Assembly: GCA_016125285.1 (NCBI GenBank)
Contig: WGMA01000012.1
Coordinates: 1-64,000 of the forward strand
Origin: Phycisphaera sp.
GTDB lineage: Bacteria > Planctomycetota > Phycisphaerae > Phycisphaerales > Zrk34
Direction of reading: 5' to 3'
DNA length: 64,000 nt
This document shows positions 26,051 through 34,993 of the stretch, piece by piece (the first letter of the stretch is position 1; each line of letters opens with the position of its first letter). Under the pieces are notes generated by a model. The model saw only the letters and a program-made list of their open reading frames with translations, was not told the origin of the DNA and did not search any database. Made by a program: the position numbers and the translations under genes.

Positions 26051-27268
26051 TTACGTCAGTCCCGAGGTGTTGATCGCGGCGTCGATGAGTGTGACGATCG
26101 GCGTGAACAGGGCCAGGACGATCCAGCCGACGAGCAGGCCGAGCAGTATCGTGGCGCCGGGCAGGAACGCGCCGCGCAGCATCATGAGCGCCCGGCTGAA
26201 CCGCCCGTCGTAGTAGCGCGAGAGGAAGGCGAAGACGTCGGCGACGGCGTGGTCGCGTTGCGCGGACCCGAGCATGCCGACGAGCAGCGCGGGCAGCCCG
26301 GCGCGGCGTGCGGCGTCGTCGATGGGTTCGCCGGCCTCGATGCGGTCGGCCCAGTTGAGCACGCGCCGGCGCAGGCCGGGGTTCAGGTCGAGCTGCGTCG
26401 CCTCGACGAGCGCGCGGTGCAGCGGCACGCCCGACCGCACGGAGAGGCTCGCGGAGTAGCACACGTCGTTGAGGCCGCGCGCGGTGATCAGCGAGCGGAG
26501 GCCGGGCAGCTGCCACGCGACGCCGCCGAGCATTTCGCGGAACGTCGAGTGGCGGCGAGGCAGCATGGGCATCAGCGCCCCGGCGGTGGCGACGAGGGAG
26601 ATGATCAGCCAGGCGAGCAGCAGCATCGCGCGCGTCAGCGGGATGACGCCCGAGTCGTACGCGAACGACACGGCGTCGAGCAGCGACTGCGAGACCGGCG
26701 GCATCGCCACGCCGTAGTCCTCAAAGATCAGCTCGATCTTCGGCATGATGAACACGGCGAGTGTGACGAGCAGGCCGAGCACGCAGCCCAACAGCCAGAC
26801 GGGGTACAGCCACTCGAACCACACGCCCTGTCGGCCGGCGCCCTGCACAAGCCGATCGTGGTCGAGGAGGCGGCGGAGCGTGGGCCCGAGCTGCCCGGTG
26901 CGCTCGGCGGTGGCGATGAGTTGCGTGGCGTGCTGATCGATCTCGGGGACGGTCTTCTCGAGGGCGCGCCCGATTGACTCGCCGTAACCGATGGCCAGCG
27001 ACAGCTCGCGCAGGCGACGCCCGGTGAGCCCGCCCTCGCTGATCGCCGCGACGTCGAGCACGTCGGGCAGCGGGTGATTCAGGCGCACGGCCTGATCGAG
27101 GTAGCCGAGGATGGCGTCGCGGCGCGACCGACGCACGACCGTCGCGGCGTCCCAGATGATCATCAGCACGAACGGCGTGGCGACCAGCGTGAGCGGGCCG
27201 AACAGCAGCAGCCCGATCACGTAGGCCAGCACCATCAGCCAGAATCGCAGCACCGCACGAACGATCAC
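26051..27268 (-). CDS. GspF/PilC-family inner-membrane protein, second copy
   Basis: 405 aa from the GTG at 27268, which has AAGGAG 7 nt upstream. Two T2SSF-type helical domains are present. Recognisable pieces are LSLAIGYGESIGRALEKTVP, TGQLGPTLRRLL and, in the second half, LPGLRSLITARGLNDVCYSA and SVRSGVPLHRALVEAT. There are about five hydrophobic segments, two of them at the N-terminus, instead of the soluble N-domain of the other copy. GspF/PilC anchors the ATPase of type II secretion or type IV pili. It begins 14 bp after the first GspF-like gene. Confidence 0.8.
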   Translation of the reverse strand: MIVRAVLRFWLMVLAYVIGLLLFGPLTLVATPFVLMIIWDAATVVRRSRRDAILGYLDQAVRLNHPLPDVLDVAAISEGGLTGRRLRELSLAIGYGESIGRALEKTVPEIDQHATQLIATAERTGQLGPTLRRLLDHDRLVQGAGRQGVWFEWLYPVWLLGCVLGLLVTLAVFIMPKIELIFEDYGVAMPPVSQSLLDAVSFAYDSGVIPLTRAMLLLAWLIISLVATAGALMPMLPRRHSTFREMLGGVAWQLPGLRSLITARGLNDVCYSASLSVRSGVPLHRALVEATQLDLNPGLRRRVLNWADRIEAGEPIDDAARRAGLPALLVGMLGSAQRDHAVADVFAFLSRYYDGRFSRALMMLRGAFLPGATILLGLLVGWIVLALFTPIVTLIDAAINTSGLT

Positions 27269-27282
27269 CGTCGTCTCCTTCG

Positions 27283-28533
27283 TCAGCTCATGAACGACAC
27301 CAGCACACGCAGCGGGTAGAACAACGCGATGATGACGATCGCGATCGGCGCGGCGGCCGCGACGACCATGATCGGCCGCATCACCGCCTGCACGACGGCG
27401 AGGCGGTGCTCGGCCTGCTGGCGGTACATCTCGCGCATCGTGAGCATCACGGCCTCGAGGTCGGCGCGCCTGAGGCCCAGGTCCATCGCCGCCGCGACGC
27501 TGTACGGCAGCACGCGCAGGCCGTGCGTGGATTCCAGCGGCTCGCCCACGTCGTGCGCGACGGTCAGGCCGCGGCAGTCGTCGGCCAGCGCCGGCGCGCC
27601 GATGAGTTCCGCGGACAACGCGATCGACGCCGGCAGATCCAGCCCCGCCTCCACGCACATGCTCATCGCGTCGCACCAACGCGCCACGAGGTTCGCCCGC
27701 ACGAACGGCCCGATCACCGGCATCGGCAGCACGATCCGATCGATCAGCGTCCAGCCCCTGCCCGTGCGCGACGCGAGCACCACCCACGCCGTGATCGCCG
27801 CGATCAGCACCGCCGCGCCGATCAGCACGGCCGGCATCATCTCCGCCGCGGCGAAGACCATGCGCGTGATCCACGGCAGTTCGATCGGCGTGCCCGTCGA
27901 TGAGTACGCGTCGCTGCCGCCGACCATCTGCTCAAACACCGCGCGGAACTGCGGCACGACCACGAAGCCGAGCACCGTCAGCAGCCCGAGCATCGAGACG
28001 AACACCATCACCGGATACGCCGCGGCGCGCCACACCATCTCGCGCAGACGCTGCATCAGCTCGAGGTGTCGGCCGAGGTTCAGCAGCGCGCCGGTGAGGT
28101 TGCCGGTGCGCACGCCCGCGGCGAGCAGGCTCGCGTACAGCGCCGGGAATTTGTCGGTGTGCGCGGCGAAGGCTTCGTCGAGCGGCGTGCCCTTCTCCAG
28201 GTCGGCCGCGACCGCGTTGACCGACGCCGCGAGCCGCCCGGATCGCATGTCGCGCGCGATCAGCCGCAGCCCCTGCTCGAGCGGCAGCCCGGCCTGCGTC
28301 AGCGACGCCAGCTGCTGGTTGAACGCCACGAAGTCGTCGCCCCGCAGCGGTTTGGGCTTCGCGTCCGCCCCGCCGCCGTCGACCGACAGCGACAGCACCC
28401 GCAGCCCCAGCGACTGCAGCTGCCACCGCGCCGCGTCCGCGTCGACAGCCTCGAGCGTGCCCCGCATCGGAGCACCCTCCGCCGTCTGCGCCTCGTACGC
28501 GAACACCCGGTTCTTTTCGATCGACTCGCTCAT
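27283..28533 (-). CDS. GspF/PilC-family inner-membrane protein, first copy
   Basis: 416 aa from the ATG at 28533. The N-terminus RVFAYEAQTAEGAPMRGTLE is the normal start of GspF. Two T2SSF domains follow: FNQQLASLTQAGLPLEQGLR with LLAAGVRTGNLTGALLNLG, and RANLVARWCDAMSMCVEAGL. Three TM helices sit at the usual places (about 185, 245 and 395). It probably begins an operon of five genes running left to 24641. No GspE ATPase, GspG major pseudopilin, GspD secretin or prepilin peptidase is in the window, so the system must borrow these or be incomplete. Confidence 0.85.
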   Translation of the reverse strand: MSESIEKNRVFAYEAQTAEGAPMRGTLEAVDADAARWQLQSLGLRVLSLSVDGGGADAKPKPLRGDDFVAFNQQLASLTQAGLPLEQGLRLIARDMRSGRLAASVNAVAADLEKGTPLDEAFAAHTDKFPALYASLLAAGVRTGNLTGALLNLGRHLELMQRLREMVWRAAAYPVMVFVSMLGLLTVLGFVVVPQFRAVFEQMVGGSDAYSSTGTPIELPWITRMVFAAAEMMPAVLIGAAVLIAAITAWVVLASRTGRGWTLIDRIVLPMPVIGPFVRANLVARWCDAMSMCVEAGLDLPASIALSAELIGAPALADDCRGLTVAHDVGEPLESTHGLRVLPYSVAAAMDLGLRRADLEAVMLTMREMYRQQAEHRLAVVQAVMRPIMVVAAAAPIAIVIIALFYPLRVLVSFMS

Positions 28534-28604
28534 CGTGTGCCGATATTTAACCACAACGCACGCGCGGCTGCGCGGAAACTCGTGGCCTATAATCGCGGGA
28601 ACAC

Positions 28605-30065
28605 ATGTCACGGCCATACCGACCATCACAACGACGACGCCACCGCGACCGCTCGCTCGCAGAGATGCTCACGCGCCGCCAGGCCCTGCGGCTCGGCGCG
28701 CTGGGGCTGTCGCTGCCCGGGCTGATGGCGTTGCAGGGCCGGGCGCGGGCCGCGTCGCCCGACGGCGCACCCGCACAGCGCGGCGGCGGGTTCGGCCGGG
28801 CCAAGTCGTGCATCGTGCTCTACGCCTGGGGCGGCATGAGCCACCTCGACACGTTCGACATGAAGCCCGACGGCCCCAGCGAGATCCGCGGGCAGTTCAA
28901 CCCGATACCGACCTCCGTGCCAGGCGTGCAGATCAGCGAACACCTGCCGATGCTCGCCAAGCGCATGCACCTGATGACGGTCGTCCGCAGCGTCCACCAC
29001 GCCGCGCCGTCGCACCGCTCGGCCTGCTACTGGAACCTCACCGGCCACACCCCCACGAAGCTCGACGCCAACTGGGAGGCGTCCCGCGCCGACTGGCCGT
29101 GCATCGGCTCGCAGGTCTGGGCCGCGCAAACCAGTGGCGCCGCCGCACGCGTGTCGTCCGCCCTGCCCGGCGCCGTCTGCCTGCCCTACCCGATGCACGA
29201 CGGCGGCTACGCCAACGGGCAGGACGGCGGATTCCTCGGCCTGCCCTTCGACCCCGTCGTCATGCGGCCCGCGCACGGACGCGAATACGAAGGCAAGAGC
29301 TCCGACGTCGGCACCATCCGCCTCGGCCTCGTCGACGGCGTGTCGCCCAACCGCCTCGCCGAGCGCCGCACGCTGCTCCGCGACATCGAGTCCACCGGCC
29401 TAGCCGCCGTGCCCAGGCGTGACGCCGCCGCGGCCGTGATGTGGCGCAACAAGGCGCTCGACATGCTCGCCGACCCCGCCGTCCGCGACGCGTTCGACAT
29501 CGACACCGAACCCGCCGCACTCCGCGCCGCCTACGGCGATCACATCTGCGGCACGTCGACGCTGCTCGCACGCAAGCTCACCGAGGCCGGCGTCCCGCTC
29601 GCCACCGTCTACTGCTCGGCCGGCGACCTCAACGGCTCCGTCGGCGCGCACTTCGACACGCACGCCGACAACTTCAACCGCCTCAAGAACCAGATGCTGC
29701 CGCCGCTCGACCAGGCGATGTCCGCCCTGCTCGACGACCTGCAGCAGCGCGGCCGCCTCGACGACACGCTCGTCGTCCTCCTCACGGAGTTCGGCCGCAC
29801 CCCCAAGATCAACGGCGGCGCCGGCCGCGACCACTTCCCCAACTGCTACTCCGTCGCCTTCGCCGGCGGAGGCGTCTCGCGCGGCTTGGTCTACGGCGCG
29901 TCCAACGTCACCGGCGCCGAGCCCGCCGAACTCGGCTGCGGCCCCGCCGACCTGCACGCCACGATCTTCTCCGCCCTCGGCATCGACCCCAGGTCCGAAA
30001 TCCACGACATGCTCGACCGCCCCTTCACGATGTGCGACGGCAAACCGCTGCCGATCTTCGCGTGA
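28605..30065 (+). CDS. DUF1501 protein with Tat signal
   Basis: 486 aa. The Tat-type leader reads LTRRQALRLGALGLSLPGLM (residues about 22-41), with Ala-rich cleavage after it. The DUF1501 fold, related to sulfatase and alkaline-phosphatase proteins, shows AKSCIVLYAWGGMSHLDTFD, LMTVVRSVHHAAPSHRS, VVLLTEFGRTPKINGGAGRD with HFPNCYSVAFAGGG, and a closing DMLDRPFTMCDGKPLP. In planctomycetes DUF1501 genes usually pair with DUF1549/DUF1553 cytochrome genes. No partner is present here. The function is unknown. The gene is divergent from the secretion operon, 71 bp apart. Confidence 0.9.
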   Translation: MSRPYRPSQRRRHRDRSLAEMLTRRQALRLGALGLSLPGLMALQGRARAASPDGAPAQRGGGFGRAKSCIVLYAWGGMSHLDTFDMKPDGPSEIRGQFNPIPTSVPGVQISEHLPMLAKRMHLMTVVRSVHHAAPSHRSACYWNLTGHTPTKLDANWEASRADWPCIGSQVWAAQTSGAAARVSSALPGAVCLPYPMHDGGYANGQDGGFLGLPFDPVVMRPAHGREYEGKSSDVGTIRLGLVDGVSPNRLAERRTLLRDIESTGLAAVPRRDAAAAVMWRNKALDMLADPAVRDAFDIDTEPAALRAAYGDHICGTSTLLARKLTEAGVPLATVYCSAGDLNGSVGAHFDTHADNFNRLKNQMLPPLDQAMSALLDDLQQRGRLDDTLVVLLTEFGRTPKINGGAGRDHFPNCYSVAFAGGGVSRGLVYGASNVTGAEPAELGCGPADLHATIFSALGIDPRSEIHDMLDRPFTMCDGKPLPIFA

Positions 30066-30118
30066 GGCTGATCGGTATAATCAGACACAGCACGGGGCCA
30101 TCGCAAGGTCAGGCAATC

Positions 30119-30811
30119 ATGACCCAATTGACCATCCTCACCATCGCCGCAGTATTCGCCTACTTGGCGTCTTCGTATCTCGCCGACTGGAGCCGCGTTC
30201 GCTTGCTCGGAGTTGCGCTGTACACGTTCTTCGGGATGCTGATTTACGTGGTATCCGTCACCGTGGAAATGGGTGAGCCTTACTATTCCGGATCCGAGTA
30301 TTCCGCGTGGCGTTATGGCTTTTGGGTGTTCTTCCTGTTCCTGCTGATCCTGAAGACGGTTTATCGTTACCTGGATGATGCGGACCTCCTGAACGCGTGG
30401 GAATTGCTCCTGATTGGCGAGGAGCAAACGCCACATGTCAGGCACGAATACAACGTCGCGGTGCTGACCGATTGTGATTATGAGTTCGAGGCGTCGTCCA
30501 TCATCGCAGTGCTCGCTGCGGCAGGCATTCGTGCGAACATGATCGGCGCGCTCGCCTCCGGGTTCCGCGCCGAAGCGCCCGGGCAGATCCAGATACTCGT
30601 TCGAGGCGACGATCTTCAGAACGCTCGTACGCTGATCGGCGCCGACGCGCCGAAGGACCCGACGCCTATCACCGACTCGCAACCTCACACGGCGAGATTG
30701 CGCTGGAACCTGTTGGTGGCCGTAATGCTCGTCGCGTTGTTTTTAGTCTTCGGGTATCAGATGTTGGGCGGGTCGCCGTTATGGGTTCCCTTCGCGGTGC
30801 TGCTGCCATAG
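30119..30811 (+). CDS. Membrane protein with DUF2007-type domain
   Basis: 230 aa. Three TM helices occur in the first 85 residues and one near the C-terminus. The central soluble part, VAVLTDCDYEFEASSIIAVL to QIQILVRGDDLQNARTLI, resembles DUF2007, a small alpha/beta domain seen in bacterial proteins labelled putative signal transducers. Codon use is visibly less GC-rich than the DUF1501 gene next to it, which suggests a different history. TATAAT at 30076-30081, 38 bp before the ATG, is a good -10 candidate. Confidence 0.6.
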   Translation: MTQLTILTIAAVFAYLASSYLADWSRVRLLGVALYTFFGMLIYVVSVTVEMGEPYYSGSEYSAWRYGFWVFFLFLLILKTVYRYLDDADLLNAWELLLIGEEQTPHVRHEYNVAVLTDCDYEFEASSIIAVLAAAGIRANMIGALASGFRAEAPGQIQILVRGDDLQNARTLIGADAPKDPTPITDSQPHTARLRWNLLVAVMLVALFLVFGYQMLGGSPLWVPFAVLLP

Positions 30812-30857
30812 GCGACGGCGCGACGCTCGCGGATGTTAGACCTGGATAATCACTTCC

Positions 30858-31368
30858 ATGTCGAGCGACTCACTCGAACAAAATGACGATCTGATCCGCC
30901 CTGCCTCCAACGCAGACCGCGACGCGATCATCGTATTGATCGATTCGGTGTACCGCGAGTACGGCGAGACGCTGCACCTGCCGGGGGCCGACGCGGACCT
31001 GCTCGACATCGAAGGGCGCTACGCGGGGCGCGGCGGCGCGTTTGTCGTGCTCGAGGTCGACGGCGCGATCGTCGGCGCGCACGCGACGCTGCCGGTCGAC
31101 GGCGAGCCGGGCGTCGTGACGTTCCGCCGGCTGTACGTGCACGCCGACCACCGCGGCGACGGCCACGGCTACGCGCTGATGCGCTGGGCTTTGGACTGGT
31201 CGCGCGACCGCGGCTTCGAGCGCGTCGTGTTCTGGTCCGACACGCGCTTCGCGCGCGCACGCGTTCTTCGAGCGGCTCGGCTTCACCCGCGGCGAGACAC
31301 GCACGATGCACGACGGCGTCGAGCCGTACGACGAATATCGGTTCGAGATGACGCTTCACGCGCGATAG
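30858..31368 (+). pseudogene. GNAT acetyltransferase with a frameshift
   Basis: The frame from the ATG at 30858 encodes a normal GNAT domain: LIRPASNADRDAIIVLIDSV, VTFRRLYVHADHRGDGHGYA with the acetyl-CoA loop, and FERVVFWSDTRFARA. At the CG run 31251-31259 the frame breaks. The expected family ending AHAFFERLGFTRGETRTMHD and on to EYRFEMTLHAR is encoded in the next frame and stops at 31368. One indel, for example loss of one CG pair, explains this. Either the gene is broken, the base call is wrong, or frameshifting occurs. Without the shift the protein would run on into antisense sequence. Confidence 0.8.
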
Positions 31369-32936
31369 AAGCGGTCGGGCTGCGCGCGGTCCCACGCGGG
31401 CTTGAAGCGTTCGGGGACGCGGCCGTCGAGGTAGTCGCCGGGTTCGACGAAGTCGTGCTTCGTGGTGTAGGGCTCGAGGCGTCGCGTGGCGCTGCGCTGG
31501 TAGACGTGTTCGGGGCGGAGCCGGTCGGGGTGCTCGAGTCCGACGGCGGCGACGAGCGTGAGGAAGCTGCGGACGGTGTGGCGGTGGTAGTTGGCGACGC
31601 GTTGCTTCTTGTCATCGACGGACAGCGCGTTCTGCCGCCAGGGGTCGAGCGTGGTGATGCCGGTCGGGCACTCGTTGGTGTGGCAGCGCAGGGCCTGGAT
31701 GCATCCGAGGGCGAACATCATGCCGCGCGCCGAGTTGCACGTGTCGGCGCCGAGCGCGGTGGCGCGGAGCATGTCGAAGCCGCTGATGATCTTGCCGCTG
31801 GCGACGAGTCGGACGCGCGGGCGGAGTCCGGTGCCGGTCAGCGCGTTGGCGACGAACACCAGGCCGTCCTCGAGGGTCATGCCGACGGAGTCGGAGAACT
31901 CGAAGGGCGCGGCGCCGGTGCCGCCCTCGGAGCCGTCAACGGTGATGAAGTCGGGCGTGATGCCGGTGTCGCGGATGGCCTTGCAGATCGCGAAGACCTC
32001 TTCGGGGTGGCCGACGCAGAGCTTGAATCCGGTGGGCTTGCCGCCGGACTTGTCGCGGAGTCGGTCGATGAACCGCAGCAGGCCGACGGGCGTGTCGAAG
32101 GCGGAGTGGGACATGGGCGAGAGGCAGTCTTCGTAGGCGGGCACGCCGCGCGCCTCGGCGATCTCGGGCGTGACCTTCGCCGCGGGCAGCACGCCGCCGT
32201 GGCCGGGCTTGGCGCCCTGCGAGAGCTTGAGCTCGATCATCTTCACTTCGGGCCGCGTGGCGTTGGCGACGTATCGTTCTTCGTCGAACGTCCCGTCGGG
32301 CGCGCGGCAACCGAAGTAGCCGGTGCCGATCTCCCAGATGACGTCGGCGCCGGCGACGAGGTGGTATTGGCTGAGGCCGCCCTCGCCGGTGTCGTGCGCG
32401 AAGCCGCCGATCTTCGCGCCGTGGTTCAGCGCCATGATCGCGTTGGGGCCGAGCGAGCCGAAGCTCATCGCGGAGATGTTGAGGCGTGAGGCGTCGTAGG
32501 GCTGCGCGCGGTCCGGGCCGAACGTGACGCGCGGCTCGACGTCGAGCACGGGCGCGGTGTGGATCGAGTGCATCGTGACCTCGGCGCCGGGCTCCGCGAG
32601 GTCGCGCAGCGTGCCGAACGGCTGGACGTCGGACTCGTTGGTCGCGCGGTCGTAGACGATCTGCCGCTGTTCCTTGGTGAACGGTCGGCCCTCGTTCTCC
32701 GCCTCGACGAAATACTGGTGCAGCTCCGGACCCAGCGCCGAGAGCCAGTAGCGGAAGTGGCCGAGGATCGGGTAGATCCGCAGCACCGTGCGCCGCGTCT
32801 GCAGACGATCGACGATCGCCCAGGCGACCAGCAGCGCCAGCGGCAGCATCGCCCACCACCACTCCGGCCACCGGCACGCGACGACCGCGATCACCCCCGC
32901 GGGCGCGAGCCCCGCCAACACATACTTCGTTCTCAT
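31356..32936 (-). CDS. FMN-binding glutamate synthase family protein (GltB2-like)
   Basis: 526 aa. Two N-terminal TM helices (about 6-45) are followed by the FMN-binding TIM barrel of the glutamate synthase large subunit. Motifs are ISAMSFGSLGPNAIMALNHG, GEGGLSQYHL, SQGAKPGHGGVLPAAKVTPE, FITVDGSEGGTGAAPFEFSD, and the 3Fe-4S cysteines in ALGCIQALRCHTNECPTGI. No glutaminase domain is present, so it is not a complete GltB. Relatives are annotated as glutamate-synthase-like proteins, with membrane-anchored versions common in bacteria; the substrate is unproven. Its 3-prime end overlaps the acetyltransferase remnant by 13 bp. Confidence 0.88.
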   Translation of the reverse strand: MRTKYVLAGLAPAGVIAVVACRWPEWWWAMLPLALLVAWAIVDRLQTRRTVLRIYPILGHFRYWLSALGPELHQYFVEAENEGRPFTKEQRQIVYDRATNESDVQPFGTLRDLAEPGAEVTMHSIHTAPVLDVEPRVTFGPDRAQPYDASRLNISAMSFGSLGPNAIMALNHGAKIGGFAHDTGEGGLSQYHLVAGADVIWEIGTGYFGCRAPDGTFDEERYVANATRPEVKMIELKLSQGAKPGHGGVLPAAKVTPEIAEARGVPAYEDCLSPMSHSAFDTPVGLLRFIDRLRDKSGGKPTGFKLCVGHPEEVFAICKAIRDTGITPDFITVDGSEGGTGAAPFEFSDSVGMTLEDGLVFVANALTGTGLRPRVRLVASGKIISGFDMLRATALGADTCNSARGMMFALGCIQALRCHTNECPTGITTLDPWRQNALSVDDKKQRVANYHRHTVRSFLTLVAAVGLEHPDRLRPEHVYQRSATRRLEPYTTKHDFVEPGDYLDGRVPERFKPAWDRAQPDRFYRA

Positions 32937-33044
32937 CTCCAGACCCTGATCGGTTGCACGTTCCTACCTGATCATAGGCGCGCGCATGCGCGCCTCGTGC
33001 TCGGACGTGCGTACGTGCGGACGGCGCCGCGGCGTGGCGCGTGA

Positions 33045-33833
33045 CTACTCTTCCGCTTCCGCCTTCTCCTCTTCGATCTCTTCGATGACCTCGGCGACGG
33101 TTTCCATGCGGGTTTCGTAGATCAGCGCGATGACGAGGATGACGGCGAAGAAGATCGACGCGCCCATGGTGCCGAGGTTGAGGCCGCCCTGGTCGGTGGT
33201 CTTCGTGAGCAGGTCGCCGAACGTTGCGCCGAAGGGGCGCGTGAGGACGAAGGCGATCCAGAACAGCAGGACGGTGGAGACCTTGGTGTAGTAGTGCAGC
33301 AGCAGCGTGACGAGCAGCAGCCCGGAGATGATGCCCGCGCTGAGCATGAAGCCGAGCTCGAGGCTATCGGCGACGTAGTCGCCGGCGGCGGTGCCGAGCG
33401 TGTTGGCGATGAGGAACGCGACCCAGTAGTAGATCTCCGACGGAGCGGTGTGGATGTTTTCGACCGAGAGCGACTTGTCCTTCATGTGCCACAGCTTGAG
33501 CACGACGAGCAGCAGCACGAGCAGGACGGCCGAGCCGCCGACGTAACCGAGCCCGAGTGTGCGGTCGATGAAGTCGGAGATGCCGGTGCCGGCGATCGCG
33601 CTGGCGGTGAAGGTGAGCCAGTAGACAAACGTGTCGTAGCGTTTGATGGCGAGCTTGATGGCGAGCAGCACGAGGAAGATGCTGAGGAACAGGACGATGG
33701 TCAGGCCGTACCCCATGTCGAGGGTCATGGAGAACATGTCGGCGCCGGTCTCGCCGAGCGTGGTCGCGGCGATCTTGATGACCCAGTACAGGGCGATGAT
33801 GTGCGGGACGCGGTTGGGCGTGTGGTGATGCAT
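33045..33833 (-). CDS. DUF347 membrane protein (COG4705-like)
   Basis: 262 aa, with AAAGGGA upstream of the ATG. Eight or so TM helices are arranged as four repeats, each carrying a small conserved turn: TTLGETGAD, AGTGISDF, NTLGTAAGDY and RPFGATFGD. That four-fold pattern defines DUF347. The C-terminus is a Glu-rich cytosolic tail (VIEEIEEEKAEAEE). The family is found mostly in proteobacteria, sometimes near metal-stress genes; its function is unknown. It lies 37 bp downstream of the dnaJ-like gene. Confidence 0.8.
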   Translation of the reverse strand: MHHHTPNRVPHIIALYWVIKIAATTLGETGADMFSMTLDMGYGLTIVLFLSIFLVLLAIKLAIKRYDTFVYWLTFTASAIAGTGISDFIDRTLGLGYVGGSAVLLVLLLVVLKLWHMKDKSLSVENIHTAPSEIYYWVAFLIANTLGTAAGDYVADSLELGFMLSAGIISGLLLVTLLLHYYTKVSTVLLFWIAFVLTRPFGATFGDLLTKTTDQGGLNLGTMGASIFFAVILVIALIYETRMETVAEVIEEIEEEKAEAEE

Positions 33834-33870
33834 GGTGCGTCCCTTTCGATGGAGATGTGGGCGTGTGCGG

Positions 33871-34887
33871 TTACTTCCACTTCACGTGACGCCGGGCGTC
33901 GGGGAGATGCCCCCTGAGTCCTTCGAGCAGCGCTCGCTGTTCGTCGGTCAACTGCTTGGGTACGTCGACCTGGATCACGGCGTAGAGGTCGCCCTTGTGA
34001 CCCTTGGCGTCTTCGAGGCCCGCGCCGCGCAGGCGCAGCTTCGAGCCGGACGACGTGCCGGGCGGGATCTTCAGGTCGGCCTTGCCGTTGAGCGTGGGGA
34101 CCTCGACGGTCGCGCCGAACAGGGCCTCGTCGATGGCGATGGGCACGTCGACGGACAGGTCGAGGCCGGTGCGTGTGAACCACGGGTGCGGCGCGACGCG
34201 GACGGTGATGATCAGATCGCCGGGCGGCCCGCCGGACTGCGACGGCTGGCCCTTGCCCTTGATGCGGAGTTTGGCGTGATCCTCGACGCTCCTGGGGATC
34301 TTGATCTCGATGGTCTGTTCGCCGGCCGGGCCGGTCATCTTCACGTCGATGGACCCGCCGTGCGCCGCGTGGTGGAACGAGACGGTGACCTCGTGCTGGA
34401 TGTCCTGCCCCTTGACGGGCTGGGCGCGCTGCCTGGCGCGCGGCCCCGCGCCACCGCCCGCGCCGCCCGCGCCACCTGTGTTGAAGCCGAAGCCCGGCCC
34501 GGGTCCGGCGCTCGCGCCCCCGCCGCCGCGCGATGCCCCGCCGCCGAAGAACTGATCGAACAGGTTGCCGAGGTCGACGTCCTGCGTGTTGTAATGCGTG
34601 CGGAACCCGCCGAACCCGCCGGGCCCGCCGTATGTGGTGTGCGGCCCCTGCCCACCGCCGGGCTGCTGGTTGACGCCCGCGTGTCCGAACTGATCGTACA
34701 TCTTGCGCTTACGGGCGTCGGACAACACCTCGTACGCCTCCTGCACCTCGGCGAACTTCTCCTTCGCCGAGGCCTCCTTGTTGACGTCGGGGTGATACTT
34801 CTTGGCCATCTTGCGATAGGCCTTCTTGATCGCCGCCTCGTCGTCGCCCTTCTTGAGGCCGAGGATGTCGTAGTAGTCGCGAGCCAT
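33871..34887 (-). CDS. CbpA-type DnaJ co-chaperone
   Basis: 338 aa from the ATG at 34887; an in-frame ATG at 34896 is possible. The J domain (about 1-70) has [20 protein letters not shown] and the HPD motif in [11 protein letters not shown], which stimulates the ATPase of DnaK. A Gly-rich linker follows. The two C-terminal substrate-binding beta domains are present ([20 protein letters not shown], then [19 protein letters not shown]). The four-CXXCXGXG zinc domain is absent, so this is the CbpA class and not DnaJ itself. dnaK and grpE are not in the window. Confidence 0.92.
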   Translation of the reverse strand: MARDYYDILGLKKGDDEAAIKKAYRKMAKKYHPDVNKEASAKEKFAEVQEAYEVLSDARKRKMYDQFGHAGVNQQPGGGQGPHTTYGGPGGFGGFRTHYNTQDVDLGNLFDQFFGGGASRGGGGASAGPGPGFGFNTGGAGGAGGGAGPRARQRAQPVKGQDIQHEVTVSFHHAAHGGSIDVKMTGPAGEQTIEIKIPRSVEDHAKLRIKGKGQPSQSGGPPGDLIITVRVAPHPWFTRTGLDLSVDVPIAIDEALFGATVEVPTLNGKADLKIPPGTSSGSKLRLRGAGLEDAKGHKGDLYAVIQVDVPKQLTDEQRALLEGLRGHLPDARRHVKWK

Positions 34888-34993
34888 GCGGTGCATTTTA
34901 GCGAGACCGACGGCGGCACGCAGAGTCCGCCCGACGCGGTGGCCTCTCGTCAGCATTGTGCGGCTACAATAAGGCTCTGGCGTGGGGCCTTTC

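Noticed and set aside
30858-32489. A 543-codon frame that would fuse an acetyltransferase to a long C-terminal extension
   Set aside because: After residue 135 the family sequence continues in another frame and the extension is antisense to the GltB-like gene. It is readthrough after a frameshift.
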